A stretch of 64,000 nucleotides of DNA from Gammaproteobacteria bacterium (GTDB lineage: Bacteria > Pseudomonadota > Gammaproteobacteria > Steroidobacterales > Rariloculaceae): contig JAJDWR010000073.1 of the NCBI GenBank assembly GCA_022825505.1, positions 62,001 through 126,000 on the forward strand, read 5' to 3'. Shown piece by piece: positions 33,811 through 43,471 of the stretch; positions within the stretch are counted from its first letter, which is position 1; each line of letters starts with the position of its first letter. The translations under genes were made by a program, and so were the position numbers. The notes below the pieces were generated by a model. The model was given only the letters and a program-made list of their open reading frames with translations. It was not told the origin of the DNA and searched no databases.

Positions 33811-36791
33811 GCCTTCCCGGATGCTTCATCCGGATCAATCGACAACGCATCGAACAGGAGCCTGTTCTGCTTCAATGCATGAAGCCCGAATATGCCGGAC
33901 GCGGGCGCCGCCGCGCCGGGCCGGCCAGCGTACGACAGGCGCTGGCTGTCCGTCAGGGGCGCCTGCAGGCGATGGCGAATCTGATACCAGGCGCCCTGAT
34001 TCTGGGGCTCCTCCTGACACCAGACGATATCCGTTACGTGAGCGTACCGCGCGATGGTTGCAGCGTACTCCGCGACCGGGAACGGATAGAGCTCCTCCAG
34101 ACGGACGATGGCCGTGTCTTCGATAGCGTGCTCTTTGCGCAGGGTCGCCAGATCGTAGTACACCCTGCCGCTGCAGAAAATCAGCCGCCCGACCTTCTCC
34201 GGAGGCACGGTTTCATCGCCGATCAGCCGATTGAAGCCGCCTTCGGTTATTTCCGCCAACGATGACACGGACGACCGATGGCGCAACAGGCTCTTCGGCG
34301 TCATGACGATCAGCGGCTTGCGGGTCGGCCGCAATGCCTGCCGCCTGAGCATGTGAAACATCTGTGCCGGAGTCGACGGCACGCAGACCTGCATGTTGTG
34401 TTCCGCGCACAGTTGCAGAAATCGCTCCAGGCGTGCGGACGAATGTTCCGGACCCTGGCCTTCGTAACCGTGGGGCAGGAACAGCGTCAGCCCGGACAGC
34501 CGGCCCCACTTGGACTCGCCGGAACTGATGAACTGGTCGATCAGGACCTGGGCGCCGTTGGCAAAGTCGCCGAATTGCGCTTCCCAGATCACCAGGCAGT
34601 CCGGCGACGCCGTGCTGTAGCCGTATTCGAAACCCAGCACGGCTTCTTCGGAGAGCAACGAGTCGCCCACGGTGAGGGCGCCGTTGCGGGGCGTGACGTG
34701 TTCAAGCGGCACGAATACTTCGCCGTCCGCCTGGTTGACGAAAGATGCATGCCGATGAAAGAACGTTCCCCGGCGGCTGTCCTGCCCGATCAGCCGAACA
34801 TTGAGCCCGGCGTCGAGAATGCTGCCGTAGGCCAGACTCTCGGCAAATCCCCAGTCCACGCTCAACTCCCCCGCGGCCATCCTGACCCGGTCCGAAACGA
34901 TTCGCTGGAGCCGGGGATGAAGCTTCCAGCCCTTGGGCACGGTATTGATCAACGCTCCCAGCCGGCGCAGTTCGCTCAGGGAGATACGCGTATCCACCGC
35001 AGTGTCCAGCGTTCCCTGGTAACTCTCCCAATCGACGGTAAACTCATTACCGATCATGCCGAGGCAGTCTTCGTTCGGGCTGCGCCCTTCGTCCAGGCAC
35101 GCCCGGTAGTCTTCCTCCATGGACTTCAGTTCCGACTCGCCCAGGTCCCCGCCGGCCACCAGCTTTCGTCCGTAGAGCGTCCGCGTGGTGGGATGCTTCC
35201 TGATCCGGTTGTACATCACCGGCTGGGTGACGGCGGGTTCGTCGGCCTCGTTGTGCCCTAGACGCCGGTAACAGACCAGGTCGATCACCACATCCTTGTG
35301 AAAGGCCTGTCGGTAACGTGCAGCCAGCCGGACCGCGGCGACGGCGGCTTCCGGATCGTCTCCATTGATATGAAACACCGGCGCATCGACCATCTTCGCG
35401 ATGTCGGAGCAATAGGGCGTCGAGCGGGCATCCTTCCGGTCGTAGATGGTAAAGCCGATCTGGTTGTTGATGACGATGTGGATGGTTCCGCCGGTGTGGA
35501 AGTGCTGCGTCTGCGACATCTGAAAGGTTTCGGCCACGACGCCCTGCCCGGCGAAGGCGGCATCGCCGTGTATCAGCACCGGGAGCACCTGGTTGCCCTG
35601 GATATCCCCGCGCCGGTCCTGCCGTGCACGCACCGATCCCTCCACCACGGCGTTCACAATCTCCAGGTGCGACGGATTGAAGGCGAGCACCACGTGGACG
35701 TTGTTGCCCGGCGTGCGAACATCGGCGGAAAACCCCATGTGGTACTTGACGTCGCCTGAGCCGCGGATCTTGCTGAGATCCCGGTCGGGCGAAAACTCCG
35801 AGAAAAGTTCCTGGGGAGACTTGCCGAGCACGTTGACCAGCACGTTGAGGCGTCCGCGATGGGCCATCCCGATCACGACTTCCTGGATTCCCCTTTCTCC
35901 GACCGTACTGATGAGGTCGTCGAGAATCGGAATCAACGTCTCGCCGCCTTCCAGCGAGAACCGCTTCTGCCCTACAAATTTCGTGTTGAGGTAGCGCTCC
36001 AGTCCCTCGGCGCGGTTCAGGCTGGCGTAAACGCGTCGGCGCTCTTCCCGGCTCAGGCCGCTGCTGCCTCGATCCTCTTCAAATCGCTGGCGCAGCCAGA
36101 GTCTCTCGCGGGCCCGGGAGATATGCGCGAACTCCACGGCGATCCGGCCGCAGTAGACGCGCTTCAGCACGTCCAGGATATCCCGTAGTTTCATGCGGGC
36201 GTTGCCGGTCCCGGCAAGCCCGCCGGTGAAGAACTCGGCGTCCAGGTCCGTGGCTTCCAGTCCGAGAAAGTCCAGATTGAGGACCGCCGGCACGGACCGC
36301 TCCCAGAGTCCCAGGGGATCCAGGTCGGCGACCTGGTGCCCGCGCAGACTGTAGACCTGGATCAGGCGTGACACCGAGGCCTGCTTTTCGCTCGCCTGCG
36401 CGGCGGGCGGACCCCCTTCCCAGCCGATTCCGGCGGCGACCGCGAGCGACTGCCGTGGCTGCGTTTGGGCATCGCTATCGACCGCATGGCTGGGCACGTC
36501 GTGAACAACGTGGCGTTTGGGCACATCTCGAACAACGGGACGTTCCGGCACGTCGTGAACGACCGGGCGTTCGGGCACATCGTCAACAATGGGGCCTTCG
36601 GGCACATCGCGAACCATGGGGCGGTGGAGCTCTTCGCCTTGCGTGTCGCCGAATTGGCCGAAGTAACGCCGCCATTCCCCGGACACGCTGGCGGGGTCGT
36701 CCAGGTACGCTTCGTAGAGGGCTTCTACGTAGGGGGCGTTGGATCCGTGGATCGGCGATGTTTCGTACTGACGTTCAAGAACGGCGCTCAT
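33807..36791 (-). CDS. sucA: 2-oxoglutarate dehydrogenase E1 component
   Basis: Thiamine diphosphate enzyme that decarboxylates 2-oxoglutarate and reductively succinylates E2. The 994-residue chain has the N-terminal E2-binding segment ([25 protein letters not shown], 20-44), a five-copy repeat (60-104), [12 protein letters not shown], the catalytic [17 protein letters not shown], the ThDP motif region ([14 protein letters not shown]...NNQIGFT) and [21 protein letters not shown]. coli SucA is about 933 residues, so part of the excess is the repeat. The ATG at 36789-36791 has GGAAAG upstream. The 60-base gap to the cytochrome gene has no clear terminator. Confidence 0.96.
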   Translation of the reverse strand: MSAVLERQYETSPIHGSNAPYVEALYEAYLDDPASVSGEWRRYFGQFGDTQGEELHRPMVRDVPEGPIVDDVPERPVVHDVPERPVVRDVPKRHVVHDVPSHAVDSDAQTQPRQSLAVAAGIGWEGGPPAAQASEKQASVSRLIQVYSLRGHQVADLDPLGLWERSVPAVLNLDFLGLEATDLDAEFFTGGLAGTGNARMKLRDILDVLKRVYCGRIAVEFAHISRARERLWLRQRFEEDRGSSGLSREERRRVYASLNRAEGLERYLNTKFVGQKRFSLEGGETLIPILDDLISTVGERGIQEVVIGMAHRGRLNVLVNVLGKSPQELFSEFSPDRDLSKIRGSGDVKYHMGFSADVRTPGNNVHVVLAFNPSHLEIVNAVVEGSVRARQDRRGDIQGNQVLPVLIHGDAAFAGQGVVAETFQMSQTQHFHTGGTIHIVINNQIGFTIYDRKDARSTPYCSDIAKMVDAPVFHINGDDPEAAVAAVRLAARYRQAFHKDVVIDLVCYRRLGHNEADEPAVTQPVMYNRIRKHPTTRTLYGRKLVAGGDLGESELKSMEEDYRACLDEGRSPNEDCLGMIGNEFTVDWESYQGTLDTAVDTRISLSELRRLGALINTVPKGWKLHPRLQRIVSDRVRMAAGELSVDWGFAESLAYGSILDAGLNVRLIGQDSRRGTFFHRHASFVNQADGEVFVPLEHVTPRNGALTVGDSLLSEEAVLGFEYGYSTASPDCLVIWEAQFGDFANGAQVLIDQFISSGESKWGRLSGLTLFLPHGYEGQGPEHSSARLERFLQLCAEHNMQVCVPSTPAQMFHMLRRQALRPTRKPLIVMTPKSLLRHRSSVSSLAEITEGGFNRLIGDETVPPEKVGRLIFCSGRVYYDLATLRKEHAIEDTAIVRLEELYPFPVAEYAATIARYAHVTDIVWCQEEPQNQGAWYQIRHRLQAPLTDSQRLSYAGRPGAAAPASGIFGLHALKQNRLLFDALSIDPDEASGKA
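36480..36614. repeat. Five tandem 27-bp repeats in the sucA linker
   Basis: A 27-base unit, diverged between copies but keeping GGCAC at constant 27-base phase (36493, 36520, 36547, 36574, 36601), encodes five 9-residue units of the form V(R/H/D)DVP(E/K/S)(R/G/H)xV in residues 60-104 of SucA. It lies between the E2-binding peptide and the catalytic part, so it lengthens a linker. Confidence 0.88.
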
Positions 36792-36851
36792 GTTGCTCGC
36801 TTTCCGGGTTAGCCGATGTAGTTTAGCGAAAACGGCGCTTGCAAACGCGGT

Positions 36852-37442
36852 CTATTGCGCGGCCGTGACCGCTTCGACGGCCGTTTCGCGCAGCAGGTAG
36901 GCCAGCAGGTCGGTACGGTCGGAAACGGAATAAATGCCCGCGAACACCATGAGGTTTCCCGGCACGAAATCGTCAGGACGGGCAAGCCAGGCGTCCAGTT
37001 CCGCCGGAGTCCAGACGATTCCCGCTTCCCGCAGCGCATCGGAATACGGGAAGTCCGGCGCATTCGCGGCCGGCCGGCCGAACAGGCCATTCAGGTTGGG
37101 GCCGATCAGATGCCCTTCCCCCGGACCCAGCGTATGACACACGATGCAGGCGTAACTCAGCAATTCACCACGCTCGAAGTCCGCGTTTGCAAACCGCGCT
37201 TCCGCCAGGAAGCCGGCGGCGACCGAGTCCGATGGCATGGTTTGCGCGCCTGCGCCGGGGGCCGAAGCGCCCATCGGTTGGCCCGGCGTCGCGTCGCCCG
37301 CAGCGGGGACGCCCTCATCCGGCACATCGCAGGCGGCAAGCACAGCCGCCATCGCGACCGTCCGCAGGCATGCAGCATACACCCGCGCGCCCCGCCCGCG
37401 GCACAGGTTCGTGGCATGGCCTGCCGTGTATCCTGGCCTCAT
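36852..37442 (-). CDS. Monoheme cytochrome c lipoprotein
   Basis: A cytochrome c of up to 196 residues. The N-terminus leads to a lipobox VLAAC (Cys38) and a Gly/Pro/Ala-rich spacer. The heme motif is CIVCH (99-103), followed by GPNLNGLFGRPA, the usual class-I cytochrome run after the heme, and a C-terminal helix SDRTDLLAYLLRETA. The Met of NLMVFAG is the likely sixth ligand. The start is uncertain: the first ATG (37440-37442) gives 37 residues before the Cys; a GTG 20 codons later would give a shorter signal. It is 60 bases after sucA on the same strand, but function points to respiration. Confidence 0.82.
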   Translation of the reverse strand: MRPGYTAGHATNLCRGRGARVYAACLRTVAMAAVLAACDVPDEGVPAAGDATPGQPMGASAPGAGAQTMPSDSVAAGFLAEARFANADFERGELLSYACIVCHTLGPGEGHLIGPNLNGLFGRPAANAPDFPYSDALREAGIVWTPAELDAWLARPDDFVPGNLMVFAGIYSVSDRTDLLAYLLRETAVEAVTAAQ

Positions 37443-37472
37443 GGGTTGGAGAGTATAGTCCGGGCAGCCCGC

Positions 37473-38465
37473 TCAGAAGGTCCAGCCGAGCCCGATGTGG
37501 ATGCCGAAGTCGGGCGCCGACCTGACGATCAGGTCTTCGCTGAATGCGAATGTGAGTGTTCGTCCTGAGTCCGATTTCCACCAACCCCCGGCGCTGGCCT
37601 GGAGAGCGCTTGCACCCAGTTCATTCAGTGCACTTGAAAAATAGTTGGAGTGGGCGTCAAGCTGAAACTTGAAACCTATGCGCTGCAGCGGTTGCCAACC
37701 GATACCGAGCACGCCGAATACCACCCAATCGACGGTTTGCAGGGAAAACACTTTCGATTCGCCCACGCGGACCGCACCGGCACCCCAGTAGATGCCCCCC
37801 GGTGCGCCACCGATCATCCGAGGGTGGCGCCTGAGCAAGCTGAAAGCCAGATCGGCCGCACCACTTCCCGTCAGCGCGCTGCGGTCTCCAGTCGGAACCT
37901 TCAGGGCAGCCTTCAGCGTGAAGCCCCCTTCCGCCCCGAACGTACGCGACAGGCCGATCCGCGCATCGCCGATGCCGTGGCTGGCCTCTTCGAACAGGTA
38001 GCGGCGCTGCCCGCCGACCCTGTACAGGTATTTCAGTTCGTCTTCGCCCCGCAGGTTGCGATTACCGTCCGGCAGATTGGCGAACCCGTGCCAGGCATCG
38101 GCAGCGTCATCCAGAAACCCGCCCGAGTGCCTGTACCAGGGTACGCCAACGCTGACCGTCCACGCCTCGCGAAAACGGTGCCGGTAGAAAAGGTTCAGTC
38201 GCCAGCTTTCGCCGTCGAGCAGCAATTCCTCGTGACCGTTTCCCGCGAGCACGTAGTGATTGCCAACCGCCGTGGCGATCCCGAATTCGCTGCGGCCTCC
38301 GTCGATGCGGCCGTCCCACGCCGGCAGCCCGAACACCGCCACCGGAGGGCTCAGATTCGGGATATCCAGGGGTGAGGTTTCCCCGGCGCTCGCCGCATCG
38401 CCCGGGATCGCCAAACCCAGGCCGCCGGTCACGGCCACCGCGGCCGCCGCCACACCTACCCGCAT
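37473..38465 (-). CDS. DUF3187 family exported protein
   Basis: A 330-residue exported protein with a signal-like N-terminus (VAAAAVAVTGGLGLAIPGDAA). The rest is rich in beta strands with aromatic alternation (WRLNLFYRHRFREAWTVSVGVPWYRHSGGF, then PTGD near residue 215) and ends in HIGLGWTF. Terminal Phe and strand pattern suggest an outer-membrane barrel; this is the DUF3187 family, of unknown function. The next gene upstream ends only 5 bases before its ATG (38463-38465), so the two form an operon. Confidence 0.8.
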   Translation of the reverse strand: MRVGVAAAAVAVTGGLGLAIPGDAASAGETSPLDIPNLSPPVAVFGLPAWDGRIDGGRSEFGIATAVGNHYVLAGNGHEELLLDGESWRLNLFYRHRFREAWTVSVGVPWYRHSGGFLDDAADAWHGFANLPDGNRNLRGEDELKYLYRVGGQRRYLFEEASHGIGDARIGLSRTFGAEGGFTLKAALKVPTGDRSALTGSGAADLAFSLLRRHPRMIGGAPGGIYWGAGAVRVGESKVFSLQTVDWVVFGVLGIGWQPLQRIGFKFQLDAHSNYFSSALNELGASALQASAGGWWKSDSGRTLTFAFSEDLIVRSAPDFGIHIGLGWTF

Positions 38466-38470
38466 CGGAC

Positions 38471-38863
38471 TCAGCGCGCGGCGTGCCGCCGGTTCGCCGG
38501 AATCAACGGGTAAAACGTTCCATCCGGGCCGATATACAGAGTGGTGACCGAAGCCAGTCCGGCCAGGGCAAGCCAGCCGATGGCCGCGGCGGCGGTGCTA
38601 TCAATCGTAACCCCGTCCAGCAGGAACGCCAGAAGTGCAAGCAGAGCCGCGTTCGTCGCGAGCGACAAGCCTGCGACTGTTCTCAACCGAAGGGGCAGGA
38701 CGTAAAACACGATCGCCGTTCGTGCCAATCCATTGCTCAACCCCACGGCCGTCGCGCAAATCAACCAGGCGCCCGCCCCTGCGATACTGAATCCCGGAAC
38801 GGCCGCAGAGACCAGCCACAGCGAGAGTACGCTGCACGTGATTCTGATGGCGTATCCTCTCAT
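38471..38863 (-). CDS. Small four-helix membrane protein, phage holin IV-like
   Basis: A 130-residue protein with about four hydrophobic helices, including LRTVAGLSLATNAALLALLAFLL. The pattern of a short N-terminal helix pair and LPLRLRTVAGL is like the small membrane family called phage holin superfamily IV, found in many non-phage genomes with no proven lytic role. GGGAGCGC precedes the ATG at 38861-38863. It directly precedes the DUF3187 gene. No phage genes are near, so lysis is unlikely. Confidence 0.6.
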   Translation of the reverse strand: MRGYAIRITCSVLSLWLVSAAVPGFSIAGAGAWLICATAVGLSNGLARTAIVFYVLPLRLRTVAGLSLATNAALLALLAFLLDGVTIDSTAAAAIGWLALAGLASVTTLYIGPDGTFYPLIPANRRHAAR

Positions 38864-38929
38864 GCGCTCCCATGCCGGTGCCCGCTGGTTCGAATGGTAC
38901 CGCAGGGAACGTGCAAAAATTATGAACCG

Positions 38930-39496
38930 ATGAAACCTTCATCAATGGAAATGGTACGCAGCAACGCAATCTTCTCCGATTGCGGGCGCTTTCGATACTG
39001 GCTCGAAAGGATATGGGACCCTGAGCGGCCCATCCTGCCCTGGGTGCTGTTGAACGGTTCCACCGCGGGTTCCGTCCGCAACGATCCCACCGTGCGCCGA
39101 GTCATCGGCTTTACCCGGAAGTGGAGATTTGGCGGACTCTGGCTCGTCAACGCGTACGCCGCCATGGCGACGAAGCCCCGGGACCTGCTCGCCATGGAGG
39201 AAAATGTCGGCCCCCTGAACAGGTCTTACGTCCGGAAGACGGTTCGCGACGCCTGGCGGCACGCCCGCCACCTCTCGGATACACCGGAACTGCCGGTGAT
39301 CGTGGGGTGGGGAAACCACGGCGCCCACGGCGGGCAGGACCGGCGCGTGCTGGAGTGGATCTCCGGCGCCGGGGTACCCGTTCGGCTTCAGTGCCTCGGC
39401 GTGACGAAGCAAGGCTGCCCGCGGCATCCCTTGTATTGCGCCGCGGATGCCACACCCGTCCGCTATGGCGGGACAGGATCCATGGAGAAGGCATGA
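38930..39496 (+). CDS. DUF1643 family protein
   Basis: A 188-residue cytoplasmic protein. It has the DUF1643 pattern: NAIFSDCGRFRYWLERIWD, LLNGSTAGSVRNDPTVRRVIGF, WRFGGLWLVNAYA...ATKPRDL, and PVIVGWGNHG with a C-terminal cysteine-containing tail (LGVTKQGCPRHPLY). Function of the family is unknown. The ATG at 38930-38932 has no clear ribosome site; the frame continues open far upstream but those residues are not conserved. The next gene starts 134 bases downstream. Confidence 0.8.
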   Translation: MKPSSMEMVRSNAIFSDCGRFRYWLERIWDPERPILPWVLLNGSTAGSVRNDPTVRRVIGFTRKWRFGGLWLVNAYAAMATKPRDLLAMEENVGPLNRSYVRKTVRDAWRHARHLSDTPELPVIVGWGNHGAHGGQDRRVLEWISGAGVPVRLQCLGVTKQGCPRHPLYCAADATPVRYGGTGSMEKA

Positions 39497-39629
39497 AGGC
39501 TTCGGGTCGCGCGCACTTGAGAAGTGCTCATGTGGACAGGAATTTCAGCGACTCGCCCTGCTTCGGACCGCGCACACTGGAAAAGTCCCTCAGAGCCTGT
39601 ACCATTGCGCTTTCCCGCTCGTACGTGAC

Positions 39630-41015
39630 ATGAATTCAAGGCGCCTCCCAGACGTGAAATCCACGCACCGGCCCACCGTGGCCCCGTGCCGCCGGTGGCT
39701 GCGTCTCGCGCTGGTTCCGCTGGCGTGCGTGGCCGTGGCAGCCTGTGAATCGGAAGGCGGCCGGGTACGACCGCCCAGCACCGAGGTCAGCGTCATTCAC
39801 GTCGCCGGCCGCTTCGGCAGCCTCGACTTCCGGCGGGTGGAACGGCTGGAGGGCACGCTGAGTTACCGCTCCTCGCAGGTGTTCACCTGGGACAGCGGCC
39901 CCTACATATTCAATATCGACAGCTCGATCCTGGGCACACCGATACGGCTGTATTCCTTCGAAGCGGACCTTGCGGCGGGCAACGATTACAGCATCGTGCT
40001 CACGGAAGCCAACGGCTGGCTTCACGAGTTGATTCTCGAGGGACCCGAGGCCGAGCTTTCCGAAACGGAGGCGGAAATCATCATCGTCAACACGGCTGCC
40101 GGCCTTCGGAGCGCTGTGGACGTCTACATCGAGCCGCCCGGTACGGTGCTGGCTGCGGCTACGCCCCGGGGCGCCGTGGATTTCCTCGAGTCGATACCGG
40201 TCGCAGCCATTGCGCCGGGAGAATACGAGTTGAGCCTGACCCAGGCCGGCAATCCGACCAGCGTCGTCATGGCTTCCGATACGTTCGAACTCGCTGCAGG
40301 CGTGCGCTCCACGCTTTCCATCATCGACGGGCTGAGTTCGGCGTCCCCGGCAGCCGCGGTGGTCAGCGGCGCCGGTATCGATACCCCGCTCACGGACCGG
40401 GAACTGCGCGCCGGCATTCGCGTACTCAACGCCATGACCAGCCGCGATCCGATTGACGTCACTATCAATAGCAACTTCTCGCCGCCATTGATTCCGAACG
40501 CCATGTTTGCCGTACCCACCGACTACGCGCTGCTGGTCCCCGGAGAGCACATGCTGCAGGTCACCCCCGCCGGCAATTCGGGCGCCATCGAGGTTGAAAC
40601 ATCCTTCAGGGCATTTCCAGGTCAGCGCGGTACCTGGTTCGTTCGCGGCGCCCCCGGCTCGCTGGCGGCCTTCTACTCTCCGGACAGCCAGCGGCTTATC
40701 CGCGACGTTGCGGAAGTCACGCTCTACTACGGGGGGACAACGGCCGGCAGCGTCGATGTCTTCATCGTGCCGCCGGATACGGATCTGAACACAGTATTGC
40801 CCACCGCTACGCTCTCCGGAACCAGTGCGCTTTCGTTCGTGTACCTGGGCCTGGGCGGCTACACGATCACGGTACGCGAATCCGGGACCCAGAATGTTCT
40901 CGCCGGCCCCGTCGCGGCGGGTATCGGATTCGAAGGCAGCTACGGGATACTGATCACCAACGGCGCTTCGGGCGCCGGAATGGATGTCACCCTGATTGAC
41001 CGGTTCAACCTCTGA
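39630..41015 (+). CDS. DUF4397 domain lipoprotein
   Basis: A 461-residue lipoprotein. The signal ends in VAVAAC (Cys about 37). Several DUF4397-type beta-sandwich repeats follow, marked by IIVNTAAGLRSAVDVYIEPPGT, IRVLNAMTSRDPIDVTIN, VTLYYGGTTAGSVDVFIVPPDT and matching GEYELSLTQAG-type strands. The family is widespread in secreted and surface proteins, and its role is unknown. The ATG at 39630 starts directly before the signal; the frame stays open 61 codons further up through the preceding gene. Confidence 0.8.
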   Translation: MNSRRLPDVKSTHRPTVAPCRRWLRLALVPLACVAVAACESEGGRVRPPSTEVSVIHVAGRFGSLDFRRVERLEGTLSYRSSQVFTWDSGPYIFNIDSSILGTPIRLYSFEADLAAGNDYSIVLTEANGWLHELILEGPEAELSETEAEIIIVNTAAGLRSAVDVYIEPPGTVLAAATPRGAVDFLESIPVAAIAPGEYELSLTQAGNPTSVVMASDTFELAAGVRSTLSIIDGLSSASPAAAVVSGAGIDTPLTDRELRAGIRVLNAMTSRDPIDVTINSNFSPPLIPNAMFAVPTDYALLVPGEHMLQVTPAGNSGAIEVETSFRAFPGQRGTWFVRGAPGSLAAFYSPDSQRLIRDVAEVTLYYGGTTAGSVDVFIVPPDTDLNTVLPTATLSGTSALSFVYLGLGGYTITVRESGTQNVLAGPVAAGIGFEGSYGILITNGASGAGMDVTLIDRFNL

Positions 41016-41075
41016 TCGAGCCCATTAGCTCGATTCGGGTCGATTCCGTGAACAGGAACCGGTGCCGGAATCAGC

Positions 41076-41834
41076 TCACTCGGGAGGTCCCACTGCCGCC
41101 CGCCGGTTGAGAGACTGTGCCCGCTCCACTTCGTCCACCACCGCGACGGCAAAATCCGCCATCGTGATGGCGCTGCTTCCCGCTGCGTCGTAGAGCACGT
41201 CCTCGCCTCCCAGCCGGTATTCGCCGGTTCGCTCGCCGGGCGATGCCGGACTCATGCCACCGGGCGGCGGCGTCAGTACTGCCCACTGCAGACCATCGGC
41301 CGCGCCATACGTCTCAATGGCCCGCCAATGGCCGAAGGCGTTGGCGTGCTGCGCCGTGCCCGGCTCGATCCCGGGGTTGTCGAAGCCGTATGCGCCGTCG
41401 ACCCGAAGCGTCGTGCCGCCACCCACCTGGATCACGCGGGGCGCATCTTCGCCAAGCACTCCGGCCGCCTCGACGAATGTTTCGGCTGCAATGCTGGTGA
41501 CAGCCTCTTCCGGCGTGTTGCCCGGACCGATTCCACGTACCGTGATGACAACGGCATCTACACCGGCGACGATCTCCAGCATCGATTCCAGGCTGGTGAC
41601 ATCGCCCTGAACGGCGCTGAAGTTCGGCGCCTCAATTGCCAGCGAACCGGGATTGCGCGAAACGCCTATCACATCGTGCCCCCGTTGCAGAGCCTCTTCG
41701 ACGACGACCGCGCCCACGCGGCCGCTGGCTCCGTAGACGACGATCGTTTCGGCGCCGGCCGCCGTGGATGTCAATCCGACAACTGCGCAAAGGAACTTCA
41801 ACCAGCCAGCCGTCCTGAATTGTCCTGGATTCAT
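41076..41834 (-). CDS. Exported NAD(P)-binding Rossmann (NmrA/atypical SDR-like) protein
   Basis: A 252-residue protein with an apparent signal peptide (LKFLCAVVGLTSTAAGAE) directly followed by a Rossmann fold: IVVYGASGRVGAVVVEEALQRGHDVIGVSRNP, then FSAVQGDVTS, DAVVITVRGIG, and RVIQVGGGTTL. This resembles the NAD(P)H-binding family (PF13460) of atypical SDRs, normally cytoplasmic. An export signal on such a protein is unusual; the N-terminus may instead be a membrane anchor. The ATG at 41832-41834 follows GAGGGAGGA, which supports this start. Substrate unknown. Confidence 0.75.
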   Translation of the reverse strand: MNPGQFRTAGWLKFLCAVVGLTSTAAGAETIVVYGASGRVGAVVVEEALQRGHDVIGVSRNPGSLAIEAPNFSAVQGDVTSLESMLEIVAGVDAVVITVRGIGPGNTPEEAVTSIAAETFVEAAGVLGEDAPRVIQVGGGTTLRVDGAYGFDNPGIEPGTAQHANAFGHWRAIETYGAADGLQWAVLTPPPGGMSPASPGERTGEYRLGGEDVLYDAAGSSAITMADFAVAVVDEVERAQSLNRRAAVGPPE

Positions 41835-41905
41835 CGCGTCCTCCCTCGGTCCGCTCATTTCTTTTCGAGTGCACTGTGAATTATGCCAGCGAATTGCCGC
41901 TCGCT

Positions 41906-42346
41906 TCACCGGCTCCGGCGGAGATCGACGCGGCGTTGCGTCGGACGTCGAGGGCTGACCCAGAACCAGCTTCCGACAACCACGGCTCCGAAGAGCGTAT
42001 AGCAAACGGCGAAGACCCATGCCGGGGCCCGGAAGTAGAGAATCGCCTCCAGCCAATGCGCCACGAACGATCCCGGATAGACCGTATCGCCGGCCCGGGC
42101 TCGGAGCGCCATTTCCAGTGTCGTCAGCGGGCAGATCGCCCCGAACCAGGATTGTATGACGACCACGACAATGGCCAGGAGATGCGCCAGGCGAAACCAG
42201 GGATTCCGGACCCACGACCAGCGATACGCCTTGCCGGCGAAGATGAGCACGAGACCAACGATGACAAAGGCGACAAACAGCACGTGCAGCATCAGAACCG
42301 CATCGGCGGCAAACAGGTAGACTGCGGATGATTCTGCTTGTGCCAC
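41906..42346 (-). CDS. DUF2784 family membrane protein
   Basis: A 146-residue inner-membrane protein with about four helices: LFAADAVLMLHVLFVAFVIVGLVLIFAG, FRLAHLLAIVVVVIQSW, and a C-terminal pair (AWVFAVCYTLFGAVVVGSWFW). Between them is FGAICPLTTLEMALR, the DUF2784 signature ICPLT.LE. Family function is unknown. I start it at the GTG at 42344-42346, preceded by AGGGGGG, because DUF2784 proteins begin shortly before this helix; longer upstream frames run into the divergent threonine aldolase gene. Confidence 0.8.
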   Translation of the reverse strand: MAQAESSAVYLFAADAVLMLHVLFVAFVIVGLVLIFAGKAYRWSWVRNPWFRLAHLLAIVVVVIQSWFGAICPLTTLEMALRARAGDTVYPGSFVAHWLEAILYFRAPAWVFAVCYTLFGAVVVGSWFWVSPRRPTQRRVDLRRSR

Positions 42347-42448
42347 CTGCCCCCCTGCGACGTGGCGCGATACGGCGACTGACTGCGATTCGTATGGCAG
42401 CGTACTATAGCCGTCGCGGATGCGGGCAGAGAAATAGGGAGCGAACCA

Positions 42449-43462
42449 CTGACTATCGACCTGAGAAGCGACACGGTCACCAGGCCGACCGGAGCCATGC
42501 GTGCGGCGATGGCCGAGGCAGATGTCGGCGACGACGTCTACCGCGAAGACCCGACGGTCAATCGCCTCGAGGCACGCGCGGCGGAACTCCTCGGGACCGA
42601 GAGCGCCATCTTCTGCACCAGCGGCACCCAGAGCAACCTGCTGGCGCTGCTGGGACACTGTGCGCGGGGCGACGAATTCATCGTCGGCCGGCGCGCTCAC
42701 AGCTACAAGTACGAGGGGGGCGGTGCGGCATCGCTGGGCTCCATTCACCCCTACCCGCTGGAATTTGAATCGGACGGTACGTTGCATCTCGACAGCGTGG
42801 CTGCGGCGGTCAGACCCGAAGACGTGCACTTTCCCCGCACGACGCTGCTCTGCCTGGAGAACACGCAGGACGGCCGCGTCCTGCCCCTCGACTACCTGCA
42901 GGCGGCAAAGCGCCTCGCGGATGAACTCGACCTCCGCGTGCATCTGGATGGAGCGCGCGTCTTCAATGCGTCGGTCAAGCAGGTAGTTCCGGTACGCAAT
43001 ATCTGCCGGCATTTCGACTCGATCGCATTCTGCTTGTCCAAAGGTCTCGGCGCGCCGGTGGGCTCGCTGCTCTGCGGCAGCGCAGACTTGATTCGCGAAG
43101 CACGGCGGTGGCGGAAGACGTTGGGAGGCGGGATGCGCCAGGCCGGGATCATCGCGGCCGCTGGCCTCTACGCCCTTGAGAACAACGTCGACCGCCTGTC
43201 AGAGGACCACGACAATGCGGAGGCGCTCGCCCGGGGCCTTCGCGAACTCGATGAACTTGACGTGGAGTACGGCGACACGCAGACCAACATGGTTTTCGTC
43301 AAGCTCGGCAAGCAAGACTCAGGCGAACTCACCGAATTCCTGCAGGCACAAGGCATTCTGATCCGGGCGAGCGGCACGCTCCGCCTCGTGACTCACCTGG
43401 ACATAAGCGAGAGCGACATCGAGCGAGTCGTTGCGTCGTTCAAGGCGTTCCTGTCGCGCTGA
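42449..43462 (+). CDS. ltaE: Low-specificity L-threonine aldolase, with apparent CTG start
   Basis: PLP enzyme cleaving L-threonine/allo-threonine to glycine and acetaldehyde. The first ATG (42497) would remove the conserved N-terminus TIDLRSDTVTRPT, which is encoded in frame directly upstream. No ATG, GTG or TTG is in that stretch; a CTG at 42449-42451 lies exactly where homologues start, 7 bases after GGAG (42438-42441). From it the protein is 337 residues. VGDDVYREDPTVNRLE, VHLDGARVFNA and the PLP-lysine motif CLSKGLGAPVGSLL are all normal, as is GGGMRQAGIIAAAGLYAL. A sequencing error changing ATG to CTG is the main alternative. Confidence 0.9.
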   Translation: MTIDLRSDTVTRPTGAMRAAMAEADVGDDVYREDPTVNRLEARAAELLGTESAIFCTSGTQSNLLALLGHCARGDEFIVGRRAHSYKYEGGGAASLGSIHPYPLEFESDGTLHLDSVAAAVRPEDVHFPRTTLLCLENTQDGRVLPLDYLQAAKRLADELDLRVHLDGARVFNASVKQVVPVRNICRHFDSIAFCLSKGLGAPVGSLLCGSADLIREARRWRKTLGGGMRQAGIIAAAGLYALENNVDRLSEDHDNAEALARGLRELDELDVEYGDTQTNMVFVKLGKQDSGELTEFLQAQGILIRASGTLRLVTHLDISESDIERVVASFKAFLSR

Positions 43463-43471
43463 GAGTTCAGA

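Noticed and set aside
36480..36614. Regularly spaced 27-base repeats that could be a CRISPR array
   Set aside because: The units are contiguous with no spacers, keep the reading frame of sucA and encode a protein repeat.
38471..38863. Holin-like protein as a sign of a prophage
   Set aside because: No integrase, capsid or lysis genes nearby; the family is common in non-phage genomes.
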